Below, one piece after another: positions 39,798-48,211 of a DNA stretch of 58,807 nucleotides; the stretch's first letter is position 1, and each line of letters begins with the position of its first letter. The notes under the pieces are model-generated. The model saw nothing but the letters and a program-made list of their open reading frames with translations, ran no database searches and was not told the origin of the DNA. The stretch comes from CAYLSV01 sp964386435 (GTDB lineage: Bacteria > Planctomycetota > Phycisphaerae > Tepidisphaerales > Tepidisphaeraceae). The position numbers and the translations under genes are program-made. The stretch lies in the NCBI GenBank assembly GCA_964386435.1, contig CAYLSV010000012.1, positions 1 through 58,807 on the forward strand, given 5' to 3'.

Positions 39798-40985
39798 GTG
39801 TTGCGTTACGAACTGCTTGCGACCTGCCCGCAGACCGGGGCACGCCTCGGCCGGGTCCACACGCCGCACGGCAGCTTCGACACGCCGGCGTTCATGCCGG
39901 TGGGGACGCAGGGCGGCCTCAAGGGGCTCACGCCGCGGCAGGTGCGGGAGACGAAGGCACAGTGCATCTTGGCCAACACCTACCACCTCATGCTGCGGCC
40001 GGGGGCGGAGGTCGTGCAGAAGGTCGGCGGCGTCCAAACCTTCGGCGGCTGGCGGGGGCCGATGCTCACCGACTCGGGCGGCTTCCAGGTCTTCAGCCTC
40101 GCCGACATCTCCGAACGCGACGATGACGGCGTCACCTTCCGCAGCCACCTTGACGGCAACAAGGTCCGGTTGACCCCCGAAATCAGCATGGATGTGCAGA
40201 CCAAGCTCGGGGCGGACATCATCATGGCCTTCGACGAGTGCCCGCCGAGCACCGCCGACCGGCAGGTGCAGGAGACGGCCCTCGACCGGACCCTGCGGTG
40301 GGCCAAGCGGTGCGTCGCCGCCCACGACAACGATCAGCAGGCCCTATTCGGCATCGTGCAGGGCGGGCTGGACGAGGCGTTGCGGAAACACTGCGCGGCC
40401 GAACTCGTGAGCCTCGATCTGCCGGGTTACGCCGTCGGCGGGTTGGCGGTGGGGGAGGGACACGACGCGATGTGCCGGGTGCTGGATTTCACCGTGCCCG
40501 AACTGCCGGGTGATCGGCCTCGTTATCTTATGGGGGTGGGTTACCCGAAGGACCTGATTGCCGGGGTGCGGCGGGGCATTGACATGTTCGATTGCGTGCT
40601 GCCGACCCGCAACGGCCGCAGCCTCGTCGCCTTCACCGCCGGTGGCTCGCTGCGGCTGCGGCACGCGAAGTACCGCGACTCCACGGCCCCGATCGAAGCC
40701 GGCTGCGCTTGCGAGGCGTGCCAGACGTTTCCGCGGGCCGCGCTGCGGCACTATTGGTATGCCAAGGAGATGCTTGGACCGATCGCGGTGAGTCTGCATA
40801 ACCTGCACTTCTACGGCCAGCTGATGGCCGACGTGCGGTTGGCGATCGGCGAGGGGCGGCTGGGCGACTTCATCGAACAAGACCCCCGCTGCCGCGTCGG
40901 CCCGGCCAGCGAGACGCCGGCAGAACCAGACGATTGCGACGATTGCGACGATTCAGACGATCCAACCACCGACCCCGATGCTTGA
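39798..40985 (+). CDS. tgt: tRNA-guanine transglycosylase
   Basis: The 395-residue product from GTG 39798 has the TGT barrel: nucleophile and base-binding motifs GPMLTDSGGFQVFSLADI, FGIVQGGLDEALRKHC, and YLMGVGYPKDLIAGVRRGID leading to CVLPTRNGRS. The zinc site is CACEACQ with a distant histidine. The enzyme places queuine precursor preQ1 at position 34 of GUN tRNAs. An acidic C-terminal tail (EPDDCDDCDDSDDP) is unusual and may be disordered. It overlaps yajC by 8 bases, the classic tgt-yajC-secDF order. Confidence 0.95.
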   Translation: MLRYELLATCPQTGARLGRVHTPHGSFDTPAFMPVGTQGGLKGLTPRQVRETKAQCILANTYHLMLRPGAEVVQKVGGVQTFGGWRGPMLTDSGGFQVFSLADISERDDDGVTFRSHLDGNKVRLTPEISMDVQTKLGADIIMAFDECPPSTADRQVQETALDRTLRWAKRCVAAHDNDQQALFGIVQGGLDEALRKHCAAELVSLDLPGYAVGGLAVGEGHDAMCRVLDFTVPELPGDRPRYLMGVGYPKDLIAGVRRGIDMFDCVLPTRNGRSLVAFTAGGSLRLRHAKYRDSTAPIEAGCACEACQTFPRAALRHYWYAKEMLGPIAVSLHNLHFYGQLMADVRLAIGEGRLGDFIEQDPRCRVGPASETPAEPDDCDDCDDSDDPTTDPDA

Positions 40986-41451
40986 CCTGATTCCCATTGT
41001 GCCGGGCTTCACCGTGCTGCTCGACGTGCTGGCCACCGCCCCGACTCCCGCGCCGGTTGACGGCGGCGGCGCGGCCCCGATCGAAGGCGGCCCGCCGCCG
41101 GCGCCGGGGCTGCTGCAGTTCATCGCCTCGCCGATGTTCATCCTGCTCATCGGCCTGCTCGTGTTCTTCTGGTTCTCGATGAGCCAGCAACGCAAGCAGA
41201 AGAAGGAGCGGCAAAGCATGCTCGACGCCATCGGCCGCGGCGACTCGGTGAAGATGATCGGCGGCGAGATCGGCAAAGTCGTCGAGGTCGACGCCGACGC
41301 CGAGACCGTGCTGGTCAAGGTCGACGAGACGAACAACACGAAGATCCGCTACGGCCGCGAAGCCGTCGCCACGGTGCTCGAGAGCAAGGGCGTCAAGAGC
41401 GACAAGGTCGTCAAGACCGAGAAGCTCGACACCGAACCCGCCGCCGCCTGA
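40978..41451 (+). CDS. yajC: Preprotein translocase subunit YajC
   Basis: The 157-residue product (MLDLIPIVPGFTVLLDVLAT) has a single membrane segment (PMFILLIGLLVFFWFSMSQQ), then the family sequence RKQKKERQSMLDAIGRGDSV and VVEVDADAETVLVKVDETNN. The N-terminal region before the membrane segment is longer than usual and Pro/Gly-rich. It associates with SecDF. ATG lies inside the end of tgt, showing coupling. Confidence 0.92.
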   Translation: MLDLIPIVPGFTVLLDVLATAPTPAPVDGGGAAPIEGGPPPAPGLLQFIASPMFILLIGLLVFFWFSMSQQRKQKKERQSMLDAIGRGDSVKMIGGEIGKVVEVDADAETVLVKVDETNNTKIRYGREAVATVLESKGVKSDKVVKTEKLDTEPAAA

Positions 41452-41475
41452 TTTGATCCAACCGACTTCCTCCCG

Positions 41476-44400
41476 ATGCCCACCGAGACGAAACTCCGCG
41501 TCGCGCTGATCCTGCTGATCATCTGGCTGGCCGTGTCCACGCTGTTCCCCGGCATTCCGGGGACGCTGTTCCACACCATCGCCCTGACCCGCGGCGAGAC
41601 GGCCGTCAACCTCGACCTGAACCTGCGGCCGGGCATCGACATGGTCGGCGGCACGTCGCTGCTCTACGAGATCCAGGTGCCCGAGGGCGGCGAGGTGCCC
41701 AGCGACCTCTCGGAGCAGGTCGCCACGGCGCTCAAACCCCGCGTCGACCCGCAGGGCGTGCTGAACCTCGTGTGGCGGCCTCAAGGCGCCCGGCGGCTTG
41801 AAATCCAGATGCCGCTGCCGCCCGACGCCGAGGCGATTGCCGAGGCGCGCGAACAGTTCGCCGCCGCCCAGCGGGAGCTGGAAAGCCTGAACATCCGTCA
41901 ATCGGCCGTGCTGAACGCGATCGAGAACGGCGACGACGAAGCCCTCGCCAACCTCGCCGGCGACAACCAAGCCCGGCAGGATCTGTTCGCCGAGTTGGTG
42001 GCAATCCAAGCGCGACTCGACGCGGCGAAGGAAGTTCGCGATGTCCCGGCCATCGCGACGGCCGAGCTCGAGTTGGAGGAGGCGGCGCGGGGCATCAGCC
42101 GGACGAACATATCTGTCGCCGCCGTCGAGCGGGCGATGGCGTTGCCGGAGGACGTGCCCGACGAGGGCGAGGAGCGCGACGCTGCCCTCGCCGAGCGGCA
42201 GCAGCGGATCGATACCCTCAAGGCGCAGTTCACCGGTGCCCCGCAGAAGCTGGCGGCCATCGACCAGTTCGCCGCGGCGTACGACGAGTTCCAGGCCGTC
42301 GCCGGGCAGCTCGACTCGGCCGGTGACCTCAAGGCCAAGCTCCGCGGCAGCGGCGTCTTGCAGTTCTTCATCGTCGCCGACCCGGTCCGCGACGCTGCCG
42401 AGTACGCCGAGTACCGCCAGCGGCTGCAACAGCAGGGGCCGCGGCCGCGGGCCGGTGATCAGCTGCGGTGGTACGAGGTCGAGGAGGGCGACTTGGCCGA
42501 GCTGACCGAGGCCGAGCGCCGGGCCCGGTACGACTACTACAATGACAAGCCGTACGCCTTGGTCTGGGCCACCCCCGAGCGGTCGATGCAGTCGGCCCCC
42601 GGTGGGGCGGCGGAGTGGTCGCTGGAGAGCGCCAGCATCCAGCAGCAAAACGCCGAAACCCTCGTCGGCTTCCGGTTCGACGCACCCGGCCGGGCGATCT
42701 TCGGCGACATGACCCGGCGGTTCTCGCCGCAGGGCGGCAACATCTACCAGCTTGGCATCGTGCTCGACGACGTGCTGATCAGCGCGCCGAACATCAACGG
42801 CTTCATCCCCGGCGTCGGCACCATCGAGGGCGGCGGCCGGGCGGGCTTCAGCATCACCGAGGCGACCAACCTCCGCGACACGCTTAACGCCGGTGCTCTC
42901 CCCGCCAAGCTCACCGACGAGCCGATCGTCGAGCGGACCATCGGCCCGAGCCTGGGGGCCGACAACCTGCGGCGGGGCCTGATCTCCTCGCTGTTCGGCG
43001 TGGTCGTCGTCGCGACGTTCCTCATCGGCTACTACTACCTCAGCGGCGTCGTGGCGACCTGCGCCGTCATCCTCAACCTGCTGCTGATCTTGGCCAGCAT
43101 GGCCATGCTCGACGCGACGTTCACCCTGCCCGGCGTCGCCGGCATCATCCTGTCGCTGGGCATGGCCGTCGACGCGAACGTGCTGATCTTCGAACGCTTG
43201 CGCGAGGAGCAAAAGCGCGGCCTCTCCATCCGGCAGGCGCTGTCCAACGCTTACGACAACGCGTTCAGCGCCATTATCGACTCGAACGTCACGACGTTCA
43301 TCACCGCCGCCATCCTCTACTTCTTCGGCTCCGAAGAGGTCCGCGGCTTTGGCCTCACGCTGATGATCGGCACCGTCGTCTCGCTGTTCACCGCGCTGTA
43401 CGTGACGAAGACGATCTTCGCCATCCTCATCAACAACTTCGGCATCGAGGACCTCAAGAGCATTCCGCGGACCTTCCCCAAGTGGGACCAACTGCTCACG
43501 CCGAAGATCGACTGGATGGGCAAAATCTGGGTCCTCTCGGCGGCCAGCGTTGTCGTCATCGCCATCGGCTTGACGGCGTTCGGGTACTACGCGTTCGTCA
43601 AGCAGCAGATGCTCGACATCGAGTTCGCCAGCGGCACGGCGGTGCAGATCGAGCTGAACGAGCCGACCACCATCGCCGAGGTTCGGGCCGCGCTCGACGA
43701 CGAGGCGCTGGAGGAGACGCTGCCGGCGGTGAACGTGCAAAGCGTCGAGTCGCCCGGCGTCGAGGACGGCAAGACCTACGAGATCATCACCGTCAACACC
43801 CAGGCCAGTGAGGTCCGCGAGCAGATTCTGCAGACCTTCGCCGGGCAGCTGAACCTTCAGCAGCCGAGTCTGTTCGACGGCAGCAATTTGAGCTTCGCCG
43901 ACGCCAATGGCACGGTGGTGATCCCGATCGAGCCGGGCACCGAGGGCATTGGCGGCTACGACATGCCGGAACTCGCCGGGTTCGTCGGCGGGGCGGCGGT
44001 GCTGCTGGACAATCTCTCGCCGCCCTTGCCGGCCGACCAGATCAAAAGCCGCATCGAGCAGGCCCGCCTCGACCCCAACGCCGGGGCGGCGGCCGATTTG
44101 ACCGGCATCGAGGTCTTCCCCGTGCCCGGCACCGGCAACTCCGCGGCCGTGGTCGTGGTGGTCGATGAGCGCAACGCCTACGACGCCAACCGGCCGGAGG
44201 TCGTCCGCGACTTCGAGCAGGTCGTCGCCGCCCCGCTCTATGACACCGTCGTCTCGGCCGTCGCCGCGCCGGCGCAGTTGCAGAAGGTGACCAACTTCAA
44301 CCCGCAGGTGGCCGACGAGTTCCGGGTCGACGCGACCATCGCCGTGCTGCTGAGCGTCGTCGCCATCGTCGCCTACATCTGGCTGCGGTTCGGCAACCTC

Positions 44401-44916
44401 AAATACGGCACGGCGACCGTCGTCGCCCTCGCCCACGACGTGTTGTTCGCCATCGCCGCCATCGGCATCGCCCACTTTTTGGCCGAGACGTTCATCGGCG
44501 ACTTGCTGCTGCTCGAGCCGTTCCGCCTGAACCTGACGATGGTCGCGGCCATCCTGACGGTCATGGGCTTTTCCATGAACGACACCGTCGTCGTCTTCGA
44601 CCGCATTCGCGAAAACCGCGACAAGGTCGGCCACGTCGATCGGCAGGTGATCAACGACTCGATCAACCAGACGCTCTCCCGCACCCTGCTCACCGGGGCC
44701 ACCACGCTGGTGACGATCCTCATGATGTACATCTTCGGCGGGGCCGGCATCCACGCGTTCACCTACGCGATGCTCGTCGGCATCATCACCGGCACGTACA
44801 GCTCGATCGCCATCGCCAGCCCGATCCTGCTGATCGGCGGCGCCCCCGTCGAACGGCCCCGGCCCGGCGAGGGGCAACCGGACGTCATCGACGCCGGCGG
44901 TGCCCAGGTGGCGTGA
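41476..44916 (+). CDS. secDF: Fused protein translocase SecD-SecF
   Basis: The 1146-residue product joins SecD and SecF in one chain, as in some other bacteria. SecD: N-terminal membrane segment (VALILLIIWLAVSTLFPGI), D1 domain with GIDMVGGTSLLYEI, and five further membrane segments with IILSLGMAVDANVLIFERLR. SecF: from about residue 680 (IWVLSAASVVVIAIGLTAFG, DIEFASGTAVQIEL), and MGFSMNDTVVVFDRIRENR. The conserved proton-path Asp and Arg are present. An insert of about 170 residues in the external domain is long and coiled-coil. It draws proton energy to pull preproteins outwards. Confidence 0.95.
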   Translation: MPTETKLRVALILLIIWLAVSTLFPGIPGTLFHTIALTRGETAVNLDLNLRPGIDMVGGTSLLYEIQVPEGGEVPSDLSEQVATALKPRVDPQGVLNLVWRPQGARRLEIQMPLPPDAEAIAEAREQFAAAQRELESLNIRQSAVLNAIENGDDEALANLAGDNQARQDLFAELVAIQARLDAAKEVRDVPAIATAELELEEAARGISRTNISVAAVERAMALPEDVPDEGEERDAALAERQQRIDTLKAQFTGAPQKLAAIDQFAAAYDEFQAVAGQLDSAGDLKAKLRGSGVLQFFIVADPVRDAAEYAEYRQRLQQQGPRPRAGDQLRWYEVEEGDLAELTEAERRARYDYYNDKPYALVWATPERSMQSAPGGAAEWSLESASIQQQNAETLVGFRFDAPGRAIFGDMTRRFSPQGGNIYQLGIVLDDVLISAPNINGFIPGVGTIEGGGRAGFSITEATNLRDTLNAGALPAKLTDEPIVERTIGPSLGADNLRRGLISSLFGVVVVATFLIGYYYLSGVVATCAVILNLLLILASMAMLDATFTLPGVAGIILSLGMAVDANVLIFERLREEQKRGLSIRQALSNAYDNAFSAIIDSNVTTFITAAILYFFGSEEVRGFGLTLMIGTVVSLFTALYVTKTIFAILINNFGIEDLKSIPRTFPKWDQLLTPKIDWMGKIWVLSAASVVVIAIGLTAFGYYAFVKQQMLDIEFASGTAVQIELNEPTTIAEVRAALDDEALEETLPAVNVQSVESPGVEDGKTYEIITVNTQASEVREQILQTFAGQLNLQQPSLFDGSNLSFADANGTVVIPIEPGTEGIGGYDMPELAGFVGGAAVLLDNLSPPLPADQIKSRIEQARLDPNAGAAADLTGIEVFPVPGTGNSAAVVVVVDERNAYDANRPEVVRDFEQVVAAPLYDTVVSAVAAPAQLQKVTNFNPQVADEFRVDATIAVLLSVVAIVAYIWLRFGNLKYGTATVVALAHDVLFAIAAIGIAHFLAETFIGDLLLLEPFRLNLTMVAAILTVMGFSMNDTVVVFDRIRENRDKVGHVDRQVINDSINQTLSRTLLTGATTLVTILMMYIFGGAGIHAFTYAMLVGIITGTYSSIAIASPILLIGGAPVERPRPGEGQPDVIDAGGAQVA

Positions 44917-45019
44917 GCGGGTCGGCGTGCAGATTCGTGAATCCGCAGCCACTCCCGCCACGAACTTCGGGTGACTCGAGTGCCTGGCGGCACTCACCGC
45001 TCAACCCCCGGAGATCGTC

Positions 45020-45985
45020 ATGCCCCACGCCCTCACCCTGCTCGCCGCACTACCGCTCGTCGCCGCCGCACCTCTGGCGGCGCAGTGTGCGTCGAAGCAC
45101 AATGGCAGCACCAACGTCGTCGTCATCAACTGGTCCCCCGACCTGCCCGACCTGTTCGAGCTGGCCTTGGGCAACAACGACCTCGACACGCTGTCCACGC
45201 TCGTCGCCGTCGCCGATTTGGATGAGCCGCTGCGTGGCGGTGAGTTCACCGTATTTGCCCCGACCGATGACGCCTTCGGCGACTTGGGCGACGACGCCGT
45301 GGCCGGGCTGACCCGCAGCGGTCAACGCGAGCAACTCGCCACCGTGCTGAAGTACCACGTCGTACCCGGCCGCATCACCGCGAGCGACATCCCGCAGGGC
45401 CGCACCACCGTCGAGACGCTCGCCGGCGAGACGCTGACGATTAAGCGTGACGGCGACGACATCACCGTGAACGGCCGCAACGTCATCGCCGCCGACGTCG
45501 CCGCGAGCAACGGCGTCGCCCACGTCATCGACGGCGTCCTGCTGCCGGACGAGCAAGAGTCCCGCAGCGTCCGCGATCAGGTTGTGATGAGCGGCGGGTT
45601 CGAGACGCTGGAGGCGGCCGTCCGCGCCGCCGGCTTCGAGCGGTCGCTGGACCGCGACGGCCCCTACACGGTCTTTGCCCCCACCGATGATGCCTTCGAG
45701 GCGCTGCCCGACGGCACCCTCGACACGCTTCTGCAGCACTCAGGCGTGAACGACCTGCGGGCCGTTCTTCGGCTGCACATCCTGGCCGGCGAGGTCGATG
45801 CCCGCGGCGCGATCGTCGCCGAGGAGGCCCAGTCGCGGCAGGGCAGCACCCTCCGCTTCGAGATTGACGGCGGTCAGTTGTTCGTCGTCGGGCCGGTGAA
45901 CCGGGCGCGGGTCATCGAGACGAACGTGCGGGCCGACAACGGCATTGTGCACGTCATCGACACCGTGCTCTTGCTGCCGAGCTGA
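45020..45985 (+). CDS. Secreted protein with two fasciclin domains
   Basis: The 321-residue product has a signal peptide (MPHALTLLAALPLVAAAPLA) and two fasciclin (FAS1) domains at about residues 43-180 and 188-321. Each has the H1 box TVFAPTDDAF and the H2-like ending (VAHVIDGVLLP, IVHVIDTVLLLPS). FAS1 domains mediate adhesion. The gene lies 21 bases before an ECF sigma factor and RskA-type anti-sigma factor, matching the mycobacterial SigK locus where SigK controls the fasciclin proteins MPT70/MPT83. Confidence 0.88.
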   Translation: MPHALTLLAALPLVAAAPLAAQCASKHNGSTNVVVINWSPDLPDLFELALGNNDLDTLSTLVAVADLDEPLRGGEFTVFAPTDDAFGDLGDDAVAGLTRSGQREQLATVLKYHVVPGRITASDIPQGRTTVETLAGETLTIKRDGDDITVNGRNVIAADVAASNGVAHVIDGVLLPDEQESRSVRDQVVMSGGFETLEAAVRAAGFERSLDRDGPYTVFAPTDDAFEALPDGTLDTLLQHSGVNDLRAVLRLHILAGEVDARGAIVAEEAQSRQGSTLRFEIDGGQLFVVGPVNRARVIETNVRADNGIVHVIDTVLLLPS

Positions 45986-46006
45986 ACCTAGACTCTGGGG
46001 CCGACG

Positions 46007-46609
46007 TTGGATGATCGCGCCAACCAACCCGCCCCCGCGCCGCCACCGGTTTTGCCGGCGGTGGCGCGGCGTGCCCCGGGGGCGGCCGAAGCGTGCATCG
46101 ACCGCTACGGCCCGCTCGTCTGGGGCGTCGCTCGCCGGCTTTGCCGTTGCAAGGCCGACGCCGAGGACGCGACGCAGGACGTCTTCATGGAGCTGTGGCG
46201 GCGGGCTGGGAAGTTCGACGCCAGCCGTGGCAGTGAGCCGGCGTTCGTGGCGACCATCGCCCGCCGCCGGATCATCGACGCCACCCGCCGCCGCGGCCGT
46301 CGGGAGGAGGCGTTGCCCGACTTCGCCGAACCGGTCAGCGAGTGTGCCGTACCCGATGAGGACGCCGACGCCGCCCGTGCGGCGTTGGAAGAGCTGGAGC
46401 CGACGCAGCGGCAGGTGCTTTGGCTGTCGGTGTTCGAGGATTTGAGCCACTCGAAGATCGCCGAGCGGCTGAAGTTGCCGCTGGGTACGGTCAAGACGCA
46501 CGCCCGGCGGGGCGTGCTGGCGATCCGCGAGAAGCTAACCCGCCGCGAACAGGCGGCCGAGATTCGGCGGCAAACCTTCCGCCGCGAGCGAGGGTTGGAC
46601 GATGCCTGA
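46007..46609 (+). CDS. ECF sigma factor, SigK-like
   Basis: The 200-residue product from TTG 46007 has region 2 (CIDRYGPLVWGVARRLCRCK, DAEDATQDVFMELWRRAGKF), and region 4 (LEPTQRQVLWLSVFEDLSHS, then KIAERLKLPLGTVKTHARRG). A short Pro-rich N-terminus precedes it. Placement between a fasciclin gene and an RskA-type gene makes a SigK-like role probable: release from its anti-sigma factor would turn on the fasciclin gene. Stop overlaps the next gene by 8 bases. Confidence 0.88.
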   Translation: MDDRANQPAPAPPPVLPAVARRAPGAAEACIDRYGPLVWGVARRLCRCKADAEDATQDVFMELWRRAGKFDASRGSEPAFVATIARRRIIDATRRRGRREEALPDFAEPVSECAVPDEDADAARAALEELEPTQRQVLWLSVFEDLSHSKIAERLKLPLGTVKTHARRGVLAIREKLTRREQAAEIRRQTFRRERGLDDA

Positions 46610-47243
46610 GACGACACCCGACAACCTCACCCACCGCGAGCAAGCCGCCGTCTGGCTGGCCGCCGCCGCGCCCGAGCCGCTGCCGGGCGAGGTGCGCGCT
46701 GCGCTGCGGGACGCCGCCGCCGATCATTTTGCTGAGGATCGGCATAGTTACCGGTTGCTCAAGATCGTCGCCGTCACCGGCTGGCTCGCCGCCGCCGCGG
46801 CCGTGGTGTTCGCCGTGCTGCCAACCGCGTCGCCGGAGCCGGTCGGGCGGGTCACGTTCGCCCAACTCACAGCCGGGCAACCGCCGGATGAGCTGCAGGT
46901 CGTCTCCCTCGGCGACGCCTTCGACGGGGCCGAGGCCCAGGTGGCGTGGGACGCCGCCACCCAGCGGGGCGTGCTCCGCGTGCGCAACCTGCCGGCCAAC
47001 GATGCGGCCGAGTCGCAATACCAGCTCTGGATCCTCGACGCCGCCCGCCCGGCCGAGGACGGCCGCAACCGCGTGGACGGCGGCGTCTTCGACGCACCCG
47101 ACGCCGACGGCTGGCAGGAGATCGTCTTCGAGGCCAAGCTCCCGGTCCTCGATTGCAGCGGCTTCGCCCTCACCCTCGAACCCCCCGGCGGCAGCGTCGT
47201 CAGCGAGCTGGGCCCGCGGCTGCTGATGATCACGCCGAGCTGA
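46602..47243 (+). CDS. RskA-like anti-sigma factor
   Basis: The 213-residue product starts MPETTPDNLTHREQAAVWLA. It has a single membrane segment (KIVAVTGWLAAAAAVVFAVL, about residues 48-67) and an external domain of the RskA/anti-sigma-K type: ESQYQLWILDAARPAEDGRN, VDGGVFDAPDADGW, SGFALTLEPPGGS. The N-terminal cytoplasmic part should bind the sigma factor. There is no zinc-finger HxxxCxxC, in line with RskA. Translation is coupled to the sigma gene. Confidence 0.85.
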   Translation: MPETTPDNLTHREQAAVWLAAAAPEPLPGEVRAALRDAAADHFAEDRHSYRLLKIVAVTGWLAAAAAVVFAVLPTASPEPVGRVTFAQLTAGQPPDELQVVSLGDAFDGAEAQVAWDAATQRGVLRVRNLPANDAAESQYQLWILDAARPAEDGRNRVDGGVFDAPDADGWQEIVFEAKLPVLDCSGFALTLEPPGGSVVSELGPRLLMITPS

Positions 47244-47260
47244 TGCCGCGAGCCCATCGA

Positions 47261-47361
47261 CCGACCGGACCTCCGCCGCATAGCGGCGGGGCTGCACCCA
47301 CTCTCTGAGCACTTTCCGAACCGGGCGTAGCCCCGCCGCTACGCGGCGGAGGTCCGGTCGG
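47261..47361. repeat. Double palindrome of the short-palindrome family
   Basis: Left arm GGACCTCCGCCGCATAGCGG and right arm CCGCTACGCGGCGGAGGTCC, each also palindromic in itself (CCGCCGC-ATA-GCGGCGG; CCGCCGC-TAC-GCGGCGG). It is between the anti-sigma gene end and the convergent thiL end. The unit is the same as the single 33-base copy inside the gene at 56.7 kb. Confidence 0.85.
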
Positions 47362-47377
47362 TTGGCCCGGTTGGCAT

Positions 47378-48211
47378 TCACTCATGCTCCCAACCCGCCG
47401 CCCGCAGCGGCTCGCCGTCGAGCCGCACATCGCCAGTCGTTGTCAGCCGGCCGATGCGGATGGCGTCGTCACAACGCGGGGCCGCGAGCAGCAGTTCGTA
47501 GTCCTCCCCATCATGCAACGCCGCGGCAAGGCCGTCGTGGCACGGGATGAGTTGACCCTCGAGTTCAACCCCCACGCCGCTCGCTTGGCACAGGCGGGGC
47601 AGGTCGCGGGAGAGGCCGTCGGAGAGGTCGATCATCGCGTGGACCTCCCATCGCCGCACGAGTTGCCGGGCTTCTCGGACACGGGGCGTGAAAGTCAGGT
47701 GCCGGCCGCTGGGCAAACTGCCGCCGAGCTTGCCGGTGACGAACAGCGAGTCGCCGGGACGGCCCCCGGCGCGGGTGACGATCCGCCCGCCGCGGGGCTC
47801 GGCGAGCACCGTCACGCCCACCGCCAGCGGCCCGCCCCAGGTGCCGGTGTCGCCGCCGAGGATCGGCACGTCGAACGCGTCACAGGCCGCCTCGATGCCG
47901 AGCATGATCCGCTGCGGCAATGCGCCGTCGCACCGGCTTGGCAGTGCCAGCGTCACCGTCACCCCGACCGGCCACGCCGCCATCGCCGCGACGTCGCTGA
48001 AGTTGCGGTTCGCCGCCTTTTGCCCCACAAGCTCCGGCGTCGTGCGATCCAGCTCGAAGTGCACGCCGTCCATCACCTGATCGCTGCCGACGAGCACCTC
48101 GCCGCCGCCGGTGCGGAGCACGGCCAGATCATCCCCGACCGGCACCGGCACCCGATTTGACGCGGGCGATCGGGCGGCGAGCCACGCGTGGAGGTCGGTT
48201 TCGAGAGACAC
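47378..48211 (-). CDS. thiL: Thiamine-monophosphate kinase
   Basis: The 277-residue product from GTG 48211 has ThiL motifs: VGDDLAVLRTGGGEVLVGSD near the N-terminus, DGVHFELDRTTPELVGQKA, RNFSDVAAMAAWPVGV, GGDTGTWGGPLAVGVTVL and MIDLSDGLSRDLPRLCQ. These form the two active-site halves that bind ATP and thiamine phosphate. Length is slightly short (usually 300-330), with the C-terminal region abbreviated. A repeat (48224-48319) sits directly upstream of the start and may have replaced the original promoter. Confidence 0.9.
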   Translation of the reverse strand: MSLETDLHAWLAARSPASNRVPVPVGDDLAVLRTGGGEVLVGSDQVMDGVHFELDRTTPELVGQKAANRNFSDVAAMAAWPVGVTVTLALPSRCDGALPQRIMLGIEAACDAFDVPILGGDTGTWGGPLAVGVTVLAEPRGGRIVTRAGGRPGDSLFVTGKLGGSLPSGRHLTFTPRVREARQLVRRWEVHAMIDLSDGLSRDLPRLCQASGVGVELEGQLIPCHDGLAAALHDGEDYELLLAAPRCDDAIRIGRLTTTGDVRLDGEPLRAAGWEHE

